Below the pieces are notes generated by a model that saw only the letters and a list, made by a program, of their open reading frames with translations, searched no databases and was not told where the DNA came from. Below are positions 53,275-61,975 of a stretch of DNA of 64,000 nt, in pieces. Position 1 is the stretch's first letter, and each line of letters opens with the position of its first letter. This DNA is from JAWPMT01 sp964653795 (GTDB lineage: Bacteria > Bacteroidota > Bacteroidia > Cytophagales > Cyclobacteriaceae). Made by a program: the position numbers and the translations under genes. The stretch covers positions 4,505 through 68,504 of the forward strand of contig CAZZHO010000002.1 in the NCBI GenBank assembly GCA_964653795.1, read 5' to 3'.

Positions 53275-53331
53275 TGCAAATCTTCTTAGGGTAAGCTTTG
53301 TTCAATTGTTGTGCAAATGAAACCTGCAAAT
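53275..53331 (+). repeat. three TGCAAAT direct repeats upstream of the GH3 gene
   Basis: TGCAAAT occurs at 53275-53281, 53312-53318 and 53325-53331, with a partial TGCAA at 53341-53345, all in the 98 bp between the divergent YggS and GH3 starts. Possible regulator binding sites; chance occurrence in AT-rich DNA cannot be excluded. Confidence 0.3.
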
Positions 53332-53366
53332 CATTTAGTTTGCAACATTATAATACATCAGTATCT

Positions 53367-54920
53367 ATGGCAATATTGGGTACCTTGCTGAAGAGGGGTA
53401 TGACACTTCGTGAAAGCATTGAACAGCAATACACGTCACCAATAGACTTGCAAAAGCAGGAGCTTAGGAAGCTTTTGATTCAATGTGAAGGGACGCTTTT
53501 CGGTAGGCAATATAGATTTAAAGATGTTCTGCAGTCTTTTGTTCGTAAGGATCACACAGCCTTTTATACTGCTTTTCAAAGGAATGTGCCGGTTCATGAT
53601 TACAATAAAATTTATGATGAATGGTGGAGCCAGGCACGAGCAGGCAAAGCCAATGTCTGTTGGCCGGGAAGAATAAAATATTTCGCCCTTAGTTCCGGGA
53701 CTTCCGGTTCGGCCAGCAAGCATATTCCCATCACGAAGGAAATGCTAAAGTCAATCCGAAAAACATCAGTCAGACAACTATTGACCTTGTCTAAGTATGA
53801 TTTACCTCCGAGCATGTTTACAAAAGGTATTTTGATGTTAGGGGGTAGTACCAACTTGCGAAAGAACGGAACCTATTTTGAGGGGGACTTGAGTGGTATT
53901 ACCACCTCTCAGATTCCTTTTTGGTTCCAACACTTTTACAAGCCGGGTAAGAAAATTGCTAAAACTGGCTGGGACTCAAAGCTTGATGAAATCACCAAAA
54001 AAGCTAAGGATTGGGATATGGGCATCATAGTAGGCGTTCCTGCCTGGTTACAGATCCTGATTGAAAAAATTGTGGACTATTATCAAGTAGAGTCCATTCA
54101 TGATATTTGGCCGAATCTCTCCATTTTCGTCCACGGCGGTGTGTCTTTCGATCCTTATCGCAAAGGTTTCGAGAAGATGATGAAGAAGCCGCTGATTTAC
54201 ATGGAGACTTACCTTGCTTCAGAAGGTTTTTTGGCTTTCCAATCAAAGCCCGATCAGCGTGGGATGAACCTTGTGTTGAACAACGGTATTTTCTATGAAT
54301 TCGTCCCTTTCACCCATCATAATTTCACTGATGATGGGGAGCTTCGACCTAATCCAGAAACTTTTACTATCGATGAGGTCCAAGAAGGAAAAGAATATGC
54401 CATACTCATTTCCACCAATGCTGGGTGTTGGAGATATTTGATTGGAGATGTCATCAAGTTTACTTCTATTGAAGAATGTCAGATCATCATTACTGGTCGG
54501 ACTAAACTCTTTTTGAGTCTATGTGGAGAGCACATGTCTTTGGATAATATCAATAAGGCGGTGGAACTATCTTCGAAGAATCTCAATATTGACATTAGAG
54601 AGTTCACTGTACTAGGAGAGCTGAAGGATTCACTATTTGCTCATCATTGGTATATTGGCACCGACGATGAGGTGGACTCGATGGAGTTGACTAAAAAAAT
54701 TGATGATTACCTGAAAGAGCTCAACGATGACTATAAGGTGGAACGTACCGCGGCCTTAAAGGAGATAAAGGTCAAGGTTTTGCCTACAAAGGTCTTTTTG
54801 AAATTTATGGAGAAACAGGGAAAAGTAGGAGGGAGCAACAAATTTCCTAGAGTCTTGAAGAAGGAAAAGGCCAAGGGCTGGAAGGAGTATTTGCAAGAAC
54901 AAAACCTGGGAATTCTGTAA
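53367..54920 (+). CDS. GH3-family acyl-adenylate/thioester-forming protein
   Basis: 517 residues from the ATG at 53367 (MAILGTLLKRGMTLRES). GH3 proteins are firefly-luciferase-type adenylating enzymes; in plants they conjugate auxin or jasmonate to amino acids. Here FALSSGTSGSASKHIPITKEM is the P-loop-like motif, VHGGVSFDPYRKGFEKMM and MIYMETYLASEG-like blocks follow, and ILISTNAGCWRYLIGDVIKFT and ITGRTKLFLSLCGEHMS complete the nucleotide site. The bacterial substrates are unknown. One base overlap (TAATG) with a LysE-type exporter suggests that an amino acid or conjugate is handled by both. Confidence 0.88.
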   Translation: MAILGTLLKRGMTLRESIEQQYTSPIDLQKQELRKLLIQCEGTLFGRQYRFKDVLQSFVRKDHTAFYTAFQRNVPVHDYNKIYDEWWSQARAGKANVCWPGRIKYFALSSGTSGSASKHIPITKEMLKSIRKTSVRQLLTLSKYDLPPSMFTKGILMLGGSTNLRKNGTYFEGDLSGITTSQIPFWFQHFYKPGKKIAKTGWDSKLDEITKKAKDWDMGIIVGVPAWLQILIEKIVDYYQVESIHDIWPNLSIFVHGGVSFDPYRKGFEKMMKKPLIYMETYLASEGFLAFQSKPDQRGMNLVLNNGIFYEFVPFTHHNFTDDGELRPNPETFTIDEVQEGKEYAILISTNAGCWRYLIGDVIKFTSIEECQIIITGRTKLFLSLCGEHMSLDNINKAVELSSKNLNIDIREFTVLGELKDSLFAHHWYIGTDDEVDSMELTKKIDDYLKELNDDYKVERTAALKEIKVKVLPTKVFLKFMEKQGKVGGSNKFPRVLKKEKAKGWKEYLQEQNLGIL

Positions 54921-55540
54921 TGCATCCATTTTTCCATGGACTTATATTTGGGCTAATATTTATTTTTTTTATCGGTCCCGCTTTATTCGCTCTCCTACAG
55001 ACTAGTATTCAAAATGGGCTAAAACCAGCCATTTTCCTTGCACTAGGTATTTCTCTGAGTGACATCATTTTTGTGATGCTAACACTGTTTGGCGTTTCTA
55101 CTCTGCTGGAAAACAATGATTTCAAGTTCTGGATTGGGTCCTTCGGGTCTTTAGTTCTCATAGGATATGGCGTTTATACCTGGTTTAAGGCGCCGCCGGA
55201 AATGAAAGAGAGTGAACCTGACAATAGCCGCTATCTGATTAAATTCTCTTTGAAGGGCTTATTACTAAATGGTCTAAACCCCTTCATCATCTTCTTTTGG
55301 CTGAGCTGGGTTGGTTTTGTTTCGGTGAACTATGATTACGGAAAGATTGGCCAGCGTTACTTTTTTGCCGGCCTTCTCTTAACCATTTTGCTTTCGGACA
55401 TTGCTAAGGCCACCATAGCCCACAAAAAGAAACATCTAATTAGCCCAAAGTTCTTTCAGTGGGTAAATAAAATTGTGGCAGTAGTATTGGTGCTATTCGG
55501 TATTAGAATCATTTACTTCCTTATCGAAACCTACACTTGA
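54920..55540 (+). CDS. LysE/RhtB-family exporter
   Basis: 206 residues with five or six helices. LysE-family exporters move amino acids out of the cell. The N-terminus GLIFGLIFIFFIGPALFALLQTS resembles the GP-rich first helix of the family, and ILFFWLSWVGFV-like segment LLLNGLNPFIIFFWLSWV carries the conserved NP turn. Translationally coupled to the GH3 gene upstream. Converges with the ABC permease with a 7 bp gap. Confidence 0.88.
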   Translation: MHPFFHGLIFGLIFIFFIGPALFALLQTSIQNGLKPAIFLALGISLSDIIFVMLTLFGVSTLLENNDFKFWIGSFGSLVLIGYGVYTWFKAPPEMKESEPDNSRYLIKFSLKGLLLNGLNPFIIFFWLSWVGFVSVNYDYGKIGQRYFFAGLLLTILLSDIAKATIAHKKKHLISPKFFQWVNKIVAVVLVLFGIRIIYFLIETYT

Positions 55541-55547
55541 AAGGTCC

Positions 55548-56381
55548 TTACTTTAAGTCCCTCCGGACAAGAAAGCGGTAGATAAGTGCCACATAGATCG
55601 TTAACCAACCTAAGACGATAAAGAGAGATTTTAACTCCAGATAGTCCTTTATTTCCATGAAGAAATACCTTGGGAAAGGTATGTCGATCAAGTTGAACAA
55701 GGAGTAAATAGGAAGGAATGGTACTATCCAGGCCGTTTGATCTTTAATAAGATGGAAATTTCCTAGTATCCCTGCCGCAATAGGTTCGAACATCAAGGTA
55801 TAGAGGAATAGTGCTACAATGACGAACCCTGACTTCTTGATTATCAATGATAGAAGAAAAGCCAAAGTGCAAAACGTGAATACCTGTAGGAAAAAGGCAA
55901 AAAGAAATTCCAGATCTGAAAGTATAAATCTTAACTCATGCACATGAGAATAAATAGATCCGGTTATGAGTCCGATTACCGCCAGGAACAATGTACTGGA
56001 CAAAGCAAGAAAGCCTATTAAAGCTAACTTTGAAACCAGGTAATCTCGTTTGCTGATGCCGTCTATTATATTCTGTCGTAGCGTGTTGTATGTTAAGTCG
56101 TTGTTCACAGAAATGATTACTATAAATGCAGGCAGCAACTTAAAGAAGGCGCTGAGCCATGTAATATTCTGCCAGATATCCGGGAAGTCGTAAATGGGTA
56201 TGATGGTGGGATCAACACCATTGAAGTCAGCACCCTTCGTTTTCAGCCATTCGAGGAAAAAGACACCAAATGAGGAAATGACCAAAAGGGCCAATAGGTA
56301 CATTACAAAGAGAACCCAAAATGCTCGGTAGTGACGTAGCTTTAGCCACTCCAGCTGGAAAGCGTGAATAAATGAGCTCAT
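55548..56381 (-). CDS. ABC-2 type transporter permease
   Basis: 277 residues with about six helices: after HAFQLEWLKLRHYRAFW the first is VLFVMYLLALLVISSFGV. The region SVNNDLTYNTLRQNIIDGIS and RDYLVSKLALIGFLAL is the characteristic inner loop of this family (compare the bacitracin/gliding-type permeases). It shares one base (TAATG) with its ATPase gene upstream. Last gene of the sigma-factor operon. Confidence 0.88.
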   Translation of the reverse strand: MSSFIHAFQLEWLKLRHYRAFWVLFVMYLLALLVISSFGVFFLEWLKTKGADFNGVDPTIIPIYDFPDIWQNITWLSAFFKLLPAFIVIISVNNDLTYNTLRQNIIDGISKRDYLVSKLALIGFLALSSTLFLAVIGLITGSIYSHVHELRFILSDLEFLFAFFLQVFTFCTLAFLLSLIIKKSGFVIVALFLYTLMFEPIAAGILGNFHLIKDQTAWIVPFLPIYSLFNLIDIPFPRYFFMEIKDYLELKSLFIVLGWLTIYVALIYRFLVRRDLK

Positions 56382-57271
56382 TATTTCTCCTTCAGTATTT
56401 TTAAAAATTCTTTTTCAAGTGAGTTCTTTACAGGGTTGATCTTACTAAGAGAGATTCCCTTATCAAAGAAATATTGATTGACATCCGAGGTGGAAACTCC
56501 ATTATTGAGCACCACCTTATATTCCTTTCCGTTGATGGGTGTGTACCCCGCACTTCCACTAAAGCTCTTCAAGGTATCTTCCAACGGCTGTTGTGCTGCG
56601 ATCTCAACTTGATTTGTGTCTCCAAGAATATCAGTAACAGCCCCTTCATGTAGCTTTTCACCTTTTCTCAGTACGCAGAAATGGGTGCAAACCTTTTGTA
56701 CTTCGTCAAGCAAGTGACTAGCCATTATGATCGTTTTTCCTTCCGCAGCAATATTTGAAATAAGCTCCCGAACCTCAGCTATGCCTTGAGGGTCAAGTCC
56801 ATTAGTAGGCTCATCCAATATCAATACCGGCGGATCTGCGAGCATGGCAGCAGCAATTGAAAGTCTCTGTTTCATACCAAGGCTGAAGGTTTTGAAATTA
56901 TCGTCCTTTCGTTCGAATAGATTCACTTTCTCCAGTACTTGATTTATTCTTTCAGATGGGCATCTCTTGATATGAGCAGCCACTCTTAAGTTTTGCACTG
57001 CCGTGAGGTAAGGGTAGAAGCAAGGTGTCTCCAAGATGGACCCTATCATTCTTCTACTTTCCTCGGGTAATTTCCCTCCAAACCAACTATAGTCGCCAGA
57101 AGTTGGACTTACCACATCCAGTATCATACCCAGAGTAGTTGTTTTACCACTTCCATTTGGTCCCAATATGCCAAAAACCTGTCCAGGTTTAATGGTCAGG
57201 TTTAGGTCTTGAACTGCGGTAATTCGTCCAAATTTTTTAGTAAGACTCTTGATTTCCAGGATCGTCTCCAT
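56381..57271 (-). CDS. ABC transporter ATP-binding protein
   Basis: 296 residues. Walker A GPNGSGKTTTL, Q-loop after MIGSILETPCFYPYLTA, signature FSLGMKQRLSIAAAMLA, Walker B PVLILDEPTNGLDP and switch His in IMASHLLDEV are all present. The ~75-residue C-terminal extension (ending SLEKEFLKILKEK) is usual for drug/lantibiotic-type exporters. Starts 35 bp inside the upstream DUF4252 gene. Confidence 0.93.
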   Translation of the reverse strand: METILEIKSLTKKFGRITAVQDLNLTIKPGQVFGILGPNGSGKTTTLGMILDVVSPTSGDYSWFGGKLPEESRRMIGSILETPCFYPYLTAVQNLRVAAHIKRCPSERINQVLEKVNLFERKDDNFKTFSLGMKQRLSIAAAMLADPPVLILDEPTNGLDPQGIAEVRELISNIAAEGKTIIMASHLLDEVQKVCTHFCVLRKGEKLHEGAVTDILGDTNQVEIAAQQPLEDTLKSFSGSAGYTPINGKEYKVVLNNGVSTSDVNQYFFDKGISLSKINPVKNSLEKEFLKILKEK

Positions 57272-57770
57272 CCAATTCCATGTTAGCTAAATCGAAAAAA
57301 TTCATTAATTGATTGGACTGAACAGTCCTTAGCAGGCTTGGTATTTTCTCCCAGCGTAGTGTGCCATCGATGTAGAAGGCCATTGACTGTTGATCGTTGC
57401 CAAAATATCCTACATACGCCTCATTCTCTTTTCCAAGAATTTTCATCATTTGCTGGCCTCCTTGCATACTCGCATACTCTTCGAAACCTTTATCCGTGTA
57501 AATGGACATAGCGCTGCCAAGATTTTTAAGCTCTGATTTAGAAGAGAAGGTGAATACCAATACTTTCTTTATATCATTCACTACTTGATCCACATCCTCA
57601 TTGCGACCAATATTGGCCATCCTAAGCGTGCTTGGGTAGAGGCAAACCTTCCTGTCATACTTATTTTCTACAGCTGATTTAAGTATTCGGTCCTGTGCGA
57701 AAAGGGGGCTGATGGCCCCCATGATGATGAAAGAACACAGAATGAGTTTAATAGACTTAATTACCCTCAT
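57237..57770 (-). CDS. DUF4252 exported protein (second copy)
   Basis: 177 residues with a signal peptide (ILCSFIIMGAISPLFAQ). The DUF4252 pattern VCLYPSTLRMANIGRNED, VLVFTFSSKSELKNLGS, DKGFEEYASMQGGQQMM and YVGYFGNDQQSMAFYIDG is visible. It resembles the first DUF4252 protein only in outline. Overlaps it by 14 bp and the ABC ATPase by 35 bp. Role unknown; DUF4252 genes are commonly near ECF sigma factors in Bacteroidota. Confidence 0.82.
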   Translation of the reverse strand: MRVIKSIKLILCSFIIMGAISPLFAQDRILKSAVENKYDRKVCLYPSTLRMANIGRNEDVDQVVNDIKKVLVFTFSSKSELKNLGSAMSIYTDKGFEEYASMQGGQQMMKILGKENEAYVGYFGNDQQSMAFYIDGTLRWEKIPSLLRTVQSNQLMNFFDLANMELDGDDPGNQESY

Positions 57771-58311
57771 TAATCTTTTTCAAATTGTCCAGACCGTCGA
57801 TTCTCATGGTCGAAGCAAGCTTGGAAACTGTTTTCAAATCTATTTCTCCAAACAGGCTCATGAATATGAAATTTTTGTTTCCGCCAACAACCATAATTAA
57901 TTCTTCGATGATCCCGTTTTTCTCCCTGATGGAGAATTTCACATCTTCTTCAGCGTCTTTTACGGTCATCAGTTCTTCATATCCGGCCTTGTCTACGTCC
58001 TTTACCGCCTTTTCATAGATTTTGCGGGTACCGCCTGCTATGCTGTCAGCTCCGAGGATTTTGAGACCCTTCAATTTGCTTACCATTTCTAAAAATTCTT
58101 CCTCTTCCTCAGTACTGCCTTCCATTTCAGTGAAAAGGGAAAACATTTTACTATTGATGGAGACTTTCACAAAGTCTTCGTTATCAGCATAGTCGCTCAA
58201 ATAATTTGTAATGAGCTCGCCTTGCGCTGACGCGGTTAAGGTAAAAGCGATGGCCGCAAATGCCATTGTGATTCTTTTATAAACCAATCTCAATTCAGTT
58301 AACTTTTTCAT
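57757..58311 (-). CDS. DUF4252 exported protein (first copy)
   Basis: 184 residues from the ATG at 58311; a TTG two codons earlier is possible. Signal peptide after a basic stretch (KRITMAFAAIAFTLTASAQG). The fold markers are NEDFVKVSINSKMFSLFTEM, LKGLKILGADSIAGGTRK, VKFSIREKNGIIEELIMVVG and MSLFGEIDLKTVSKLASTM. An acidic EEEEE patch follows the first strand. Overlaps the anti-sigma-like gene by 17 bp. Confidence 0.86.
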   Translation of the reverse strand: MKKLTELRLVYKRITMAFAAIAFTLTASAQGELITNYLSDYADNEDFVKVSINSKMFSLFTEMEGSTEEEEEFLEMVSKLKGLKILGADSIAGGTRKIYEKAVKDVDKAGYEELMTVKDAEEDVKFSIREKNGIIEELIMVVGGNKNFIFMSLFGEIDLKTVSKLASTMRIDGLDNLKKINEGN

Positions 58312-58732
58312 TTTCAATTTTCTTGTCTTCTAAAATTTGTTTTGTGTCATCGAATTTTTTCAATTGAAGAGAATAATTGCCGCCTTCATTTAGTGTTGAA
58401 GAGACCATCATCAATGCATTTCTTGTAATTTCCAATGCTTCCTGCGGGTCTTCTACCACAAAGGCATCCTTGGACTTTGCATCTCTAAATACAAAGACCG
58501 CTACTACTATTCCAATTGCGATGGATGCGGCTACCGTGAATCGGGAGTAATCTCTTTGCTTGAAACTCACATTGGACTTCATGCTCTTGAATTCCTTCAA
58601 TGACCTGAAGTATTGACCTTCTGGCGATATATTATGACTTTCAGAAAAGTGTTGCTTCAATACTCTTTCTTCCTCGACGGAGGTTTCTCCTGCCCAGTAT
58701 TTCTCTAGAAGCTTTTTAATGTCAGACGCCAT
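58295..58732 (-). CDS. putative anti-sigma factor, single-pass membrane protein
   Basis: 145 residues from the ATG at 58732. A cytoplasmic N-terminal part (MASDIKKLLEKYWAGETSVE) precedes one helix (FTVAASIAIGIVVAVFVF) and an exported C-terminus. The N-terminus resembles the helical anti-sigma part of other Bacteroidota regulators, but a zinc-type HxxxCxxC is absent. Its position right after the sigma gene, with an 11 bp overlap, is the main evidence. Direct recognition of the sigma factor is inferred. Confidence 0.72.
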   Translation of the reverse strand: MASDIKKLLEKYWAGETSVEEERVLKQHFSESHNISPEGQYFRSLKEFKSMKSNVSFKQRDYSRFTVAASIAIGIVVAVFVFRDAKSKDAFVVEDPQEALEITRNALMMVSSTLNEGGNYSLQLKKFDDTKQILEDKKIENEKVN

Positions 58733-59231
58733 GATTGTCGATTTGCTCAAGTTTTGATTTAATACTCAACCTAGCCCGATGCAAATTCACTTTTACATCA
58801 GAAAGGGTGAGTTCCGTTATTTCACTGATTTCCTGATAAGACATCTCCTCAATCTCCCGTAAAACATAGACTTGTCTCTGTTTTTCAGTGAGTGCAGAAA
58901 TGCTTAACTCCAGCCATTTTTTTTGATCTTGGTATAGAAGATCAAAATCTGCTCCATCGGAACCTGCAAGTGGTTTAGTCTCCGAAATCTCCATCTTGGG
59001 TTTCGAGCTTCTGACAACATCCAAACTGTGATTTTTCACAATTCTAAATGCCCAGGCCTGGGGATTGTCTATGTCGCCCAAATCTTCCCGCTTCTTCCAG
59101 ATTTTAGCTAGACAGTCCTGAAGGATATCTTTGGCTACCTCTGGTTCCTTTACTATAGAAAGTGCGAAACGGTAAAAGCTATCCGTATGTGGAAGGATCG
59201 TTTGATTAAACATATTTGCCGATGTTCGCAT
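58722..59231 (-). CDS. ECF-type RNA polymerase sigma factor
   Basis: 169 residues from the ATG at 59231 (MRTSANMFNQ); the ATG at 59213 is an alternative. An extension to 59330 would run through the terminator of the upstream gene and is rejected. Region 2 has DSFYRFALSIVKEPEVAKDILQ and DNPQAWAFRIVKNHSLDVVRS; region 4 has LTEKQRQVYVLREIEEMSYQEI and LSDVKVNLHRARLSIK. The first gene of a six-gene operon that continues to the ABC-2 permease. Confidence 0.92.
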   Translation of the reverse strand: MRTSANMFNQTILPHTDSFYRFALSIVKEPEVAKDILQDCLAKIWKKREDLGDIDNPQAWAFRIVKNHSLDVVRSSKPKMEISETKPLAGSDGADFDLLYQDQKKWLELSISALTEKQRQVYVLREIEEMSYQEISEITELTLSDVKVNLHRARLSIKSKLEQIDNHGV

Positions 59232-59291
59232 GGATGACGACCGAAGTAACCGATAGTTACAGCTAAGCAGAAATTTTTTTGAAAAGTACCT

Positions 59292-59326
59292 AAAAATAAA
59301 AACCCCGGACTTCAAGAAGCCCGGGG
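59292..59326 (-). terminator. rho-independent terminator after the beta-sandwich protein gene
   Basis: On the - strand CCCCGG and CCGGGG (59321-59326 with 59303-59308) pair, extended by GAAG/CTTC around a short loop, followed by TTTTTATTTTT. It lies 32 bp after the stop at 59358 and before the sigma factor start, so the two genes are separate units. Confidence 0.9.
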
Positions 59327-59357
59327 CCAAATCAACCTAAACTTATAACCACACGGA

Positions 59358-59939
59358 TTATAAAATCTTCACGATAGTGGACTTTTTGCCTTTCACTATC
59401 ATCTCCAACTCTTTACTATGGACATCTGATAAATCGAATAGTTGCGCGAAATTCTTTTCACCAGATAGCGTATTTTGATAATACCTGTTTCCGTCTTTGT
59501 CAAGTAGTGTAATCTTCACGGGTACATTGTCATGATAAATTCTCACTTTGACTTTGTCGTCTTCCAAGGGTTGAAAAAATGCTGCAACATCCTCTTCTTC
59601 CAACTTACTGACAAATACTTCCTGGCTTTTTTCTATGCCCGCACCTTCTATTACGAAACGATAGTTTCCTTGTTCCAGATTTGACAGATCAAATGGAACT
59701 TTAAACGATTTTTTGTAAGAATATTGGTTTTCATGAAGGAGTTTCCCCTTCTCTGAATAGATTTTCACCTCTACTTTACCAGGAACAGCTGATATCAACC
59801 TAAAATCAAATTGCTGTGTTCCTGTTCGTTTCAAAGAAACTGAGCTTGTCGCTTCTTTCGCAGATTTCTTGCCTGTGTTGGCAAGTACTGGTGCACAAGC
59901 AATAGCTGCCGCTACCAGTAGTGTTGTTACTTTTTTCAT
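59358..59939 (-). CDS. exported protein with two tandem beta-sandwich domains
   Basis: 193 residues from the ATG at 59939, which leads straight into a signal peptide (KKVTTLLVAAAIACAPVLA). Two beta-sandwich-like segments can be seen, about 38-105 (VEVKIYSEKGKLLHENQYSY) and 115-193 (VKVRIYHDNVPVKITLLDKD), which recall type IX secretion C-terminal-like or Ig-like folds: xVxIYxxxGK then FxLSxLxxGxY. The second unit is more degenerate. No catalytic motif. Function unknown. Followed by a strong terminator. Confidence 0.72.
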   Translation of the reverse strand: MKKVTTLLVAAAIACAPVLANTGKKSAKEATSSVSLKRTGTQQFDFRLISAVPGKVEVKIYSEKGKLLHENQYSYKKSFKVPFDLSNLEQGNYRFVIEGAGIEKSQEVFVSKLEEEDVAAFFQPLEDDKVKVRIYHDNVPVKITLLDKDGNRYYQNTLSGEKNFAQLFDLSDVHSKELEMIVKGKKSTIVKIL

Positions 59940-60057
59940 TTTGAATTGAATTTTTGACCTGCTCTTTAATACGGAAGAATGAGCCTTGTGGCTGTTAAAG
60001 AACCTTAACCTGGCCAAGAAACTTCTTTCAAAGGGGAAAAAAGACGTTTAAGTGGTG

Positions 60058-61092
60058 CTAGTCCGTCAATATGTTAGACATGAAAGTAGACTTGCACACT
60101 AGCCAGAGTAGCAAAAAGAGCACCGCCCAATTGAGGTACATAGGGTAGTAGTCTACAGTATCTTTATACCTGGATTCCTTGATTTCGGCTTTCTCCAAAG
60201 TGTCAATTTCGGTAAAGACGGCCTCCAAAGCTCTTTTGTCAGATACCCGGTAGAATTTACCATTGCCGATTTTGGCGATTTCTCGAAGGTTAGTCTCGTC
60301 CAATGTATTTTCTACGTACCTAGTCTGCCCAAAAAAGTCTTTTCCAAAGGGTACTTTACCTTCCTTCCCAATCGCGATGGTGTAAATCTTTATGCTGTAA
60401 GCTGATGCGAGTTTAGCGGCTGTAATCGGATCAATGTTCCCGGCAGTGTTATCTCCATCACTTAACAAGATCATGACTTTTGATTTGCTATCACTTTCTC
60501 TCAGTCTGTTAGTGCTCACCGCTAAGGCTGAGCCGATGGCGGTACCACTGTTTTCGATTAGTTCGAATGAGATTTCATCAATGTAGCCATGAAGGAGATC
60601 GTAATCAGTCGTCAATGGTGAACGACTATATGCCTCGCCTGAAAATATGACCAAGCCTATCCGGTCCTGAAATCTCCCAGACACAAAATTGTTGGCAACA
60701 TCTTTAGCTGCCTCCAATCTGTTGGGCCTAAAGTCCTCAATTTTCATGGACTCACTAATATCAATCGTGAGCATGATGTCAATGCCTTCACTCCACTGCT
60801 CAATTTGTTCATTTGTTACTTGGGGCCTTGCTAAAGCGACTAATATTAATGTCAAGGCAAGGAAGAAGAACAATGGTGGTATAAATCTGAAAATAGCGGT
60901 TGGATCACTTTTGATGTTGTCTTTGGAAAGCGCTATAGCCAGGTTCTTCCGGTTCTTGAGTCCCAGTAACCATCTAATGATGAAAATGATAGGGATCAGT
61001 AGAATGCCATAGAACCAAATAGGGTTGGCCCAATCAAATTGATTCCAGGTTTCTGGAGAAAACCATCTCAAAGAATACCAACTATTATCCAT
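60058..61092 (-). CDS. batA: BatA-type von Willebrand factor A membrane protein
   Basis: 344 residues. Two helices at the N-terminus (WFYGILLIPIIFIIRWLLG and FFFLALTLILVALARP), a VWA domain with the metal site DISESMKIEDFRPNRL (DxSxS) and a closing helix (YLNWAVLFLLLWLVCKSTF). VWA proteins of this type are in the Bacteroides aerotolerance cluster. The start overlaps the upstream gene by 8 bp. The usual BatB partner is not downstream; a hypothetical beta-sandwich gene follows after 118 bp. Confidence 0.88.
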   Translation of the reverse strand: MDNSWYSLRWFSPETWNQFDWANPIWFYGILLIPIIFIIRWLLGLKNRKNLAIALSKDNIKSDPTAIFRFIPPLFFFLALTLILVALARPQVTNEQIEQWSEGIDIMLTIDISESMKIEDFRPNRLEAAKDVANNFVSGRFQDRIGLVIFSGEAYSRSPLTTDYDLLHGYIDEISFELIENSGTAIGSALAVSTNRLRESDSKSKVMILLSDGDNTAGNIDPITAAKLASAYSIKIYTIAIGKEGKVPFGKDFFGQTRYVENTLDETNLREIAKIGNGKFYRVSDKRALEAVFTEIDTLEKAEIKESRYKDTVDYYPMYLNWAVLFLLLWLVCKSTFMSNILTD

Positions 61093-61975
61093 TTTTCACC
61101 TCCTCCAAAGCCAGCGAATATCGGTGCTGCGTGAAGTCTTCTATCTCCTGAAAGTTCTTGTAGATCTCCGGGATATTGGCTTTCCCATAGACTGTCTTGT
61201 CAATATCTCTCAATGTGTTTTTAAGCTCTGAATTTTGATTATTAGCAAGGATCTCTTTAGATGTTAGTTTGGTGTATGGAATTGATTCGAGCTTCTCCAG
61301 ATATTTCTTCCAATCGATTAGTGCGGCCTCAGCAGTCTCCGGTTCTGGATCACTTTTGAGGCTGTTAATATGGTTAGATAATGATGACACGAAAAGTGTG
61401 TAATCTCTTTTCATCTTCTTGATCTTAAAATGCTTTCTAATTCTATTCCCAAAGGCGATAAAGAGAATGAGCGCCACAATACCGAATGCGCCTAATACTA
61501 TCCATAGCAATGGAAAGTTGAATTGACGGTTCACTGCCTGAAAGTCAAGATTCGTCTTGAGACGGGTCGTGTCTGTCACTACTGGTGCCAATTCCTTAAA
61601 AAAGATCGAGTCAGCATTCGAAGAGAGGCGAATGGAGTCTTCTTCAGTAACAACTATGGCATCCAATTTCAAATATTGGATTGGGTCAATTTCAAAAGAT
61701 TGTAATTTGTAAATGGCGCTATCATAGGCCAGTCCGTTTACCAATTTGGTGGATTCAAACTCCTTAACTGTCAACTCATAGGGAGCAAAGCTGTAGTTGC
61801 TGTCAGGGAAAATGAGCTGCATAGAAGGAGGGTAGTCTGCCGCGAGCCAAAATTGTATCACTTCGCCGATACCGACACTATCTTCAATGAACCCGCCCCT
61901 TACTTCAATCTCCTGGCAGAGACTGATAAATGAGACCATAGAAGCCAAAAGAAAAGTTGCTGATTTTCTAGCCAA
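61085..61975 (-). CDS. BatD/DUF4381-like membrane protein
   Basis: 296 residues from a TTG at 61975, which gives signal peptide ARKSATFLLASMVSFISLCQ; the frame runs on to 62008, but there the signal would be internal. An exported domain of ~140 residues precedes a helix (FPLLWIVLGAFGIVALILFIAFG) and a cytoplasmic helical tail (TLFVSSLSNHINSLKSD...). This fits the protein that normally sits between DUF58 and BatA in such clusters, but the sequence is weakly conserved. Overlaps DUF58 and BatA genes by 8 bp each. Confidence 0.72.
   Translation of the reverse strand: MARKSATFLLASMVSFISLCQEIEVRGGFIEDSVGIGEVIQFWLAADYPPSMQLIFPDSNYSFAPYELTVKEFESTKLVNGLAYDSAIYKLQSFEIDPIQYLKLDAIVVTEEDSIRLSSNADSIFFKELAPVVTDTTRLKTNLDFQAVNRQFNFPLLWIVLGAFGIVALILFIAFGNRIRKHFKIKKMKRDYTLFVSSLSNHINSLKSDPEPETAEAALIDWKKYLEKLESIPYTKLTSKEILANNQNSELKNTLRDIDKTVYGKANIPEIYKNFQEIEDFTQHRYSLALEEVKNG

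Noticed and set aside
59232..59330. N-terminal extension of the sigma factor
   Set aside because: It would be encoded across the terminator hairpin of the upstream gene.
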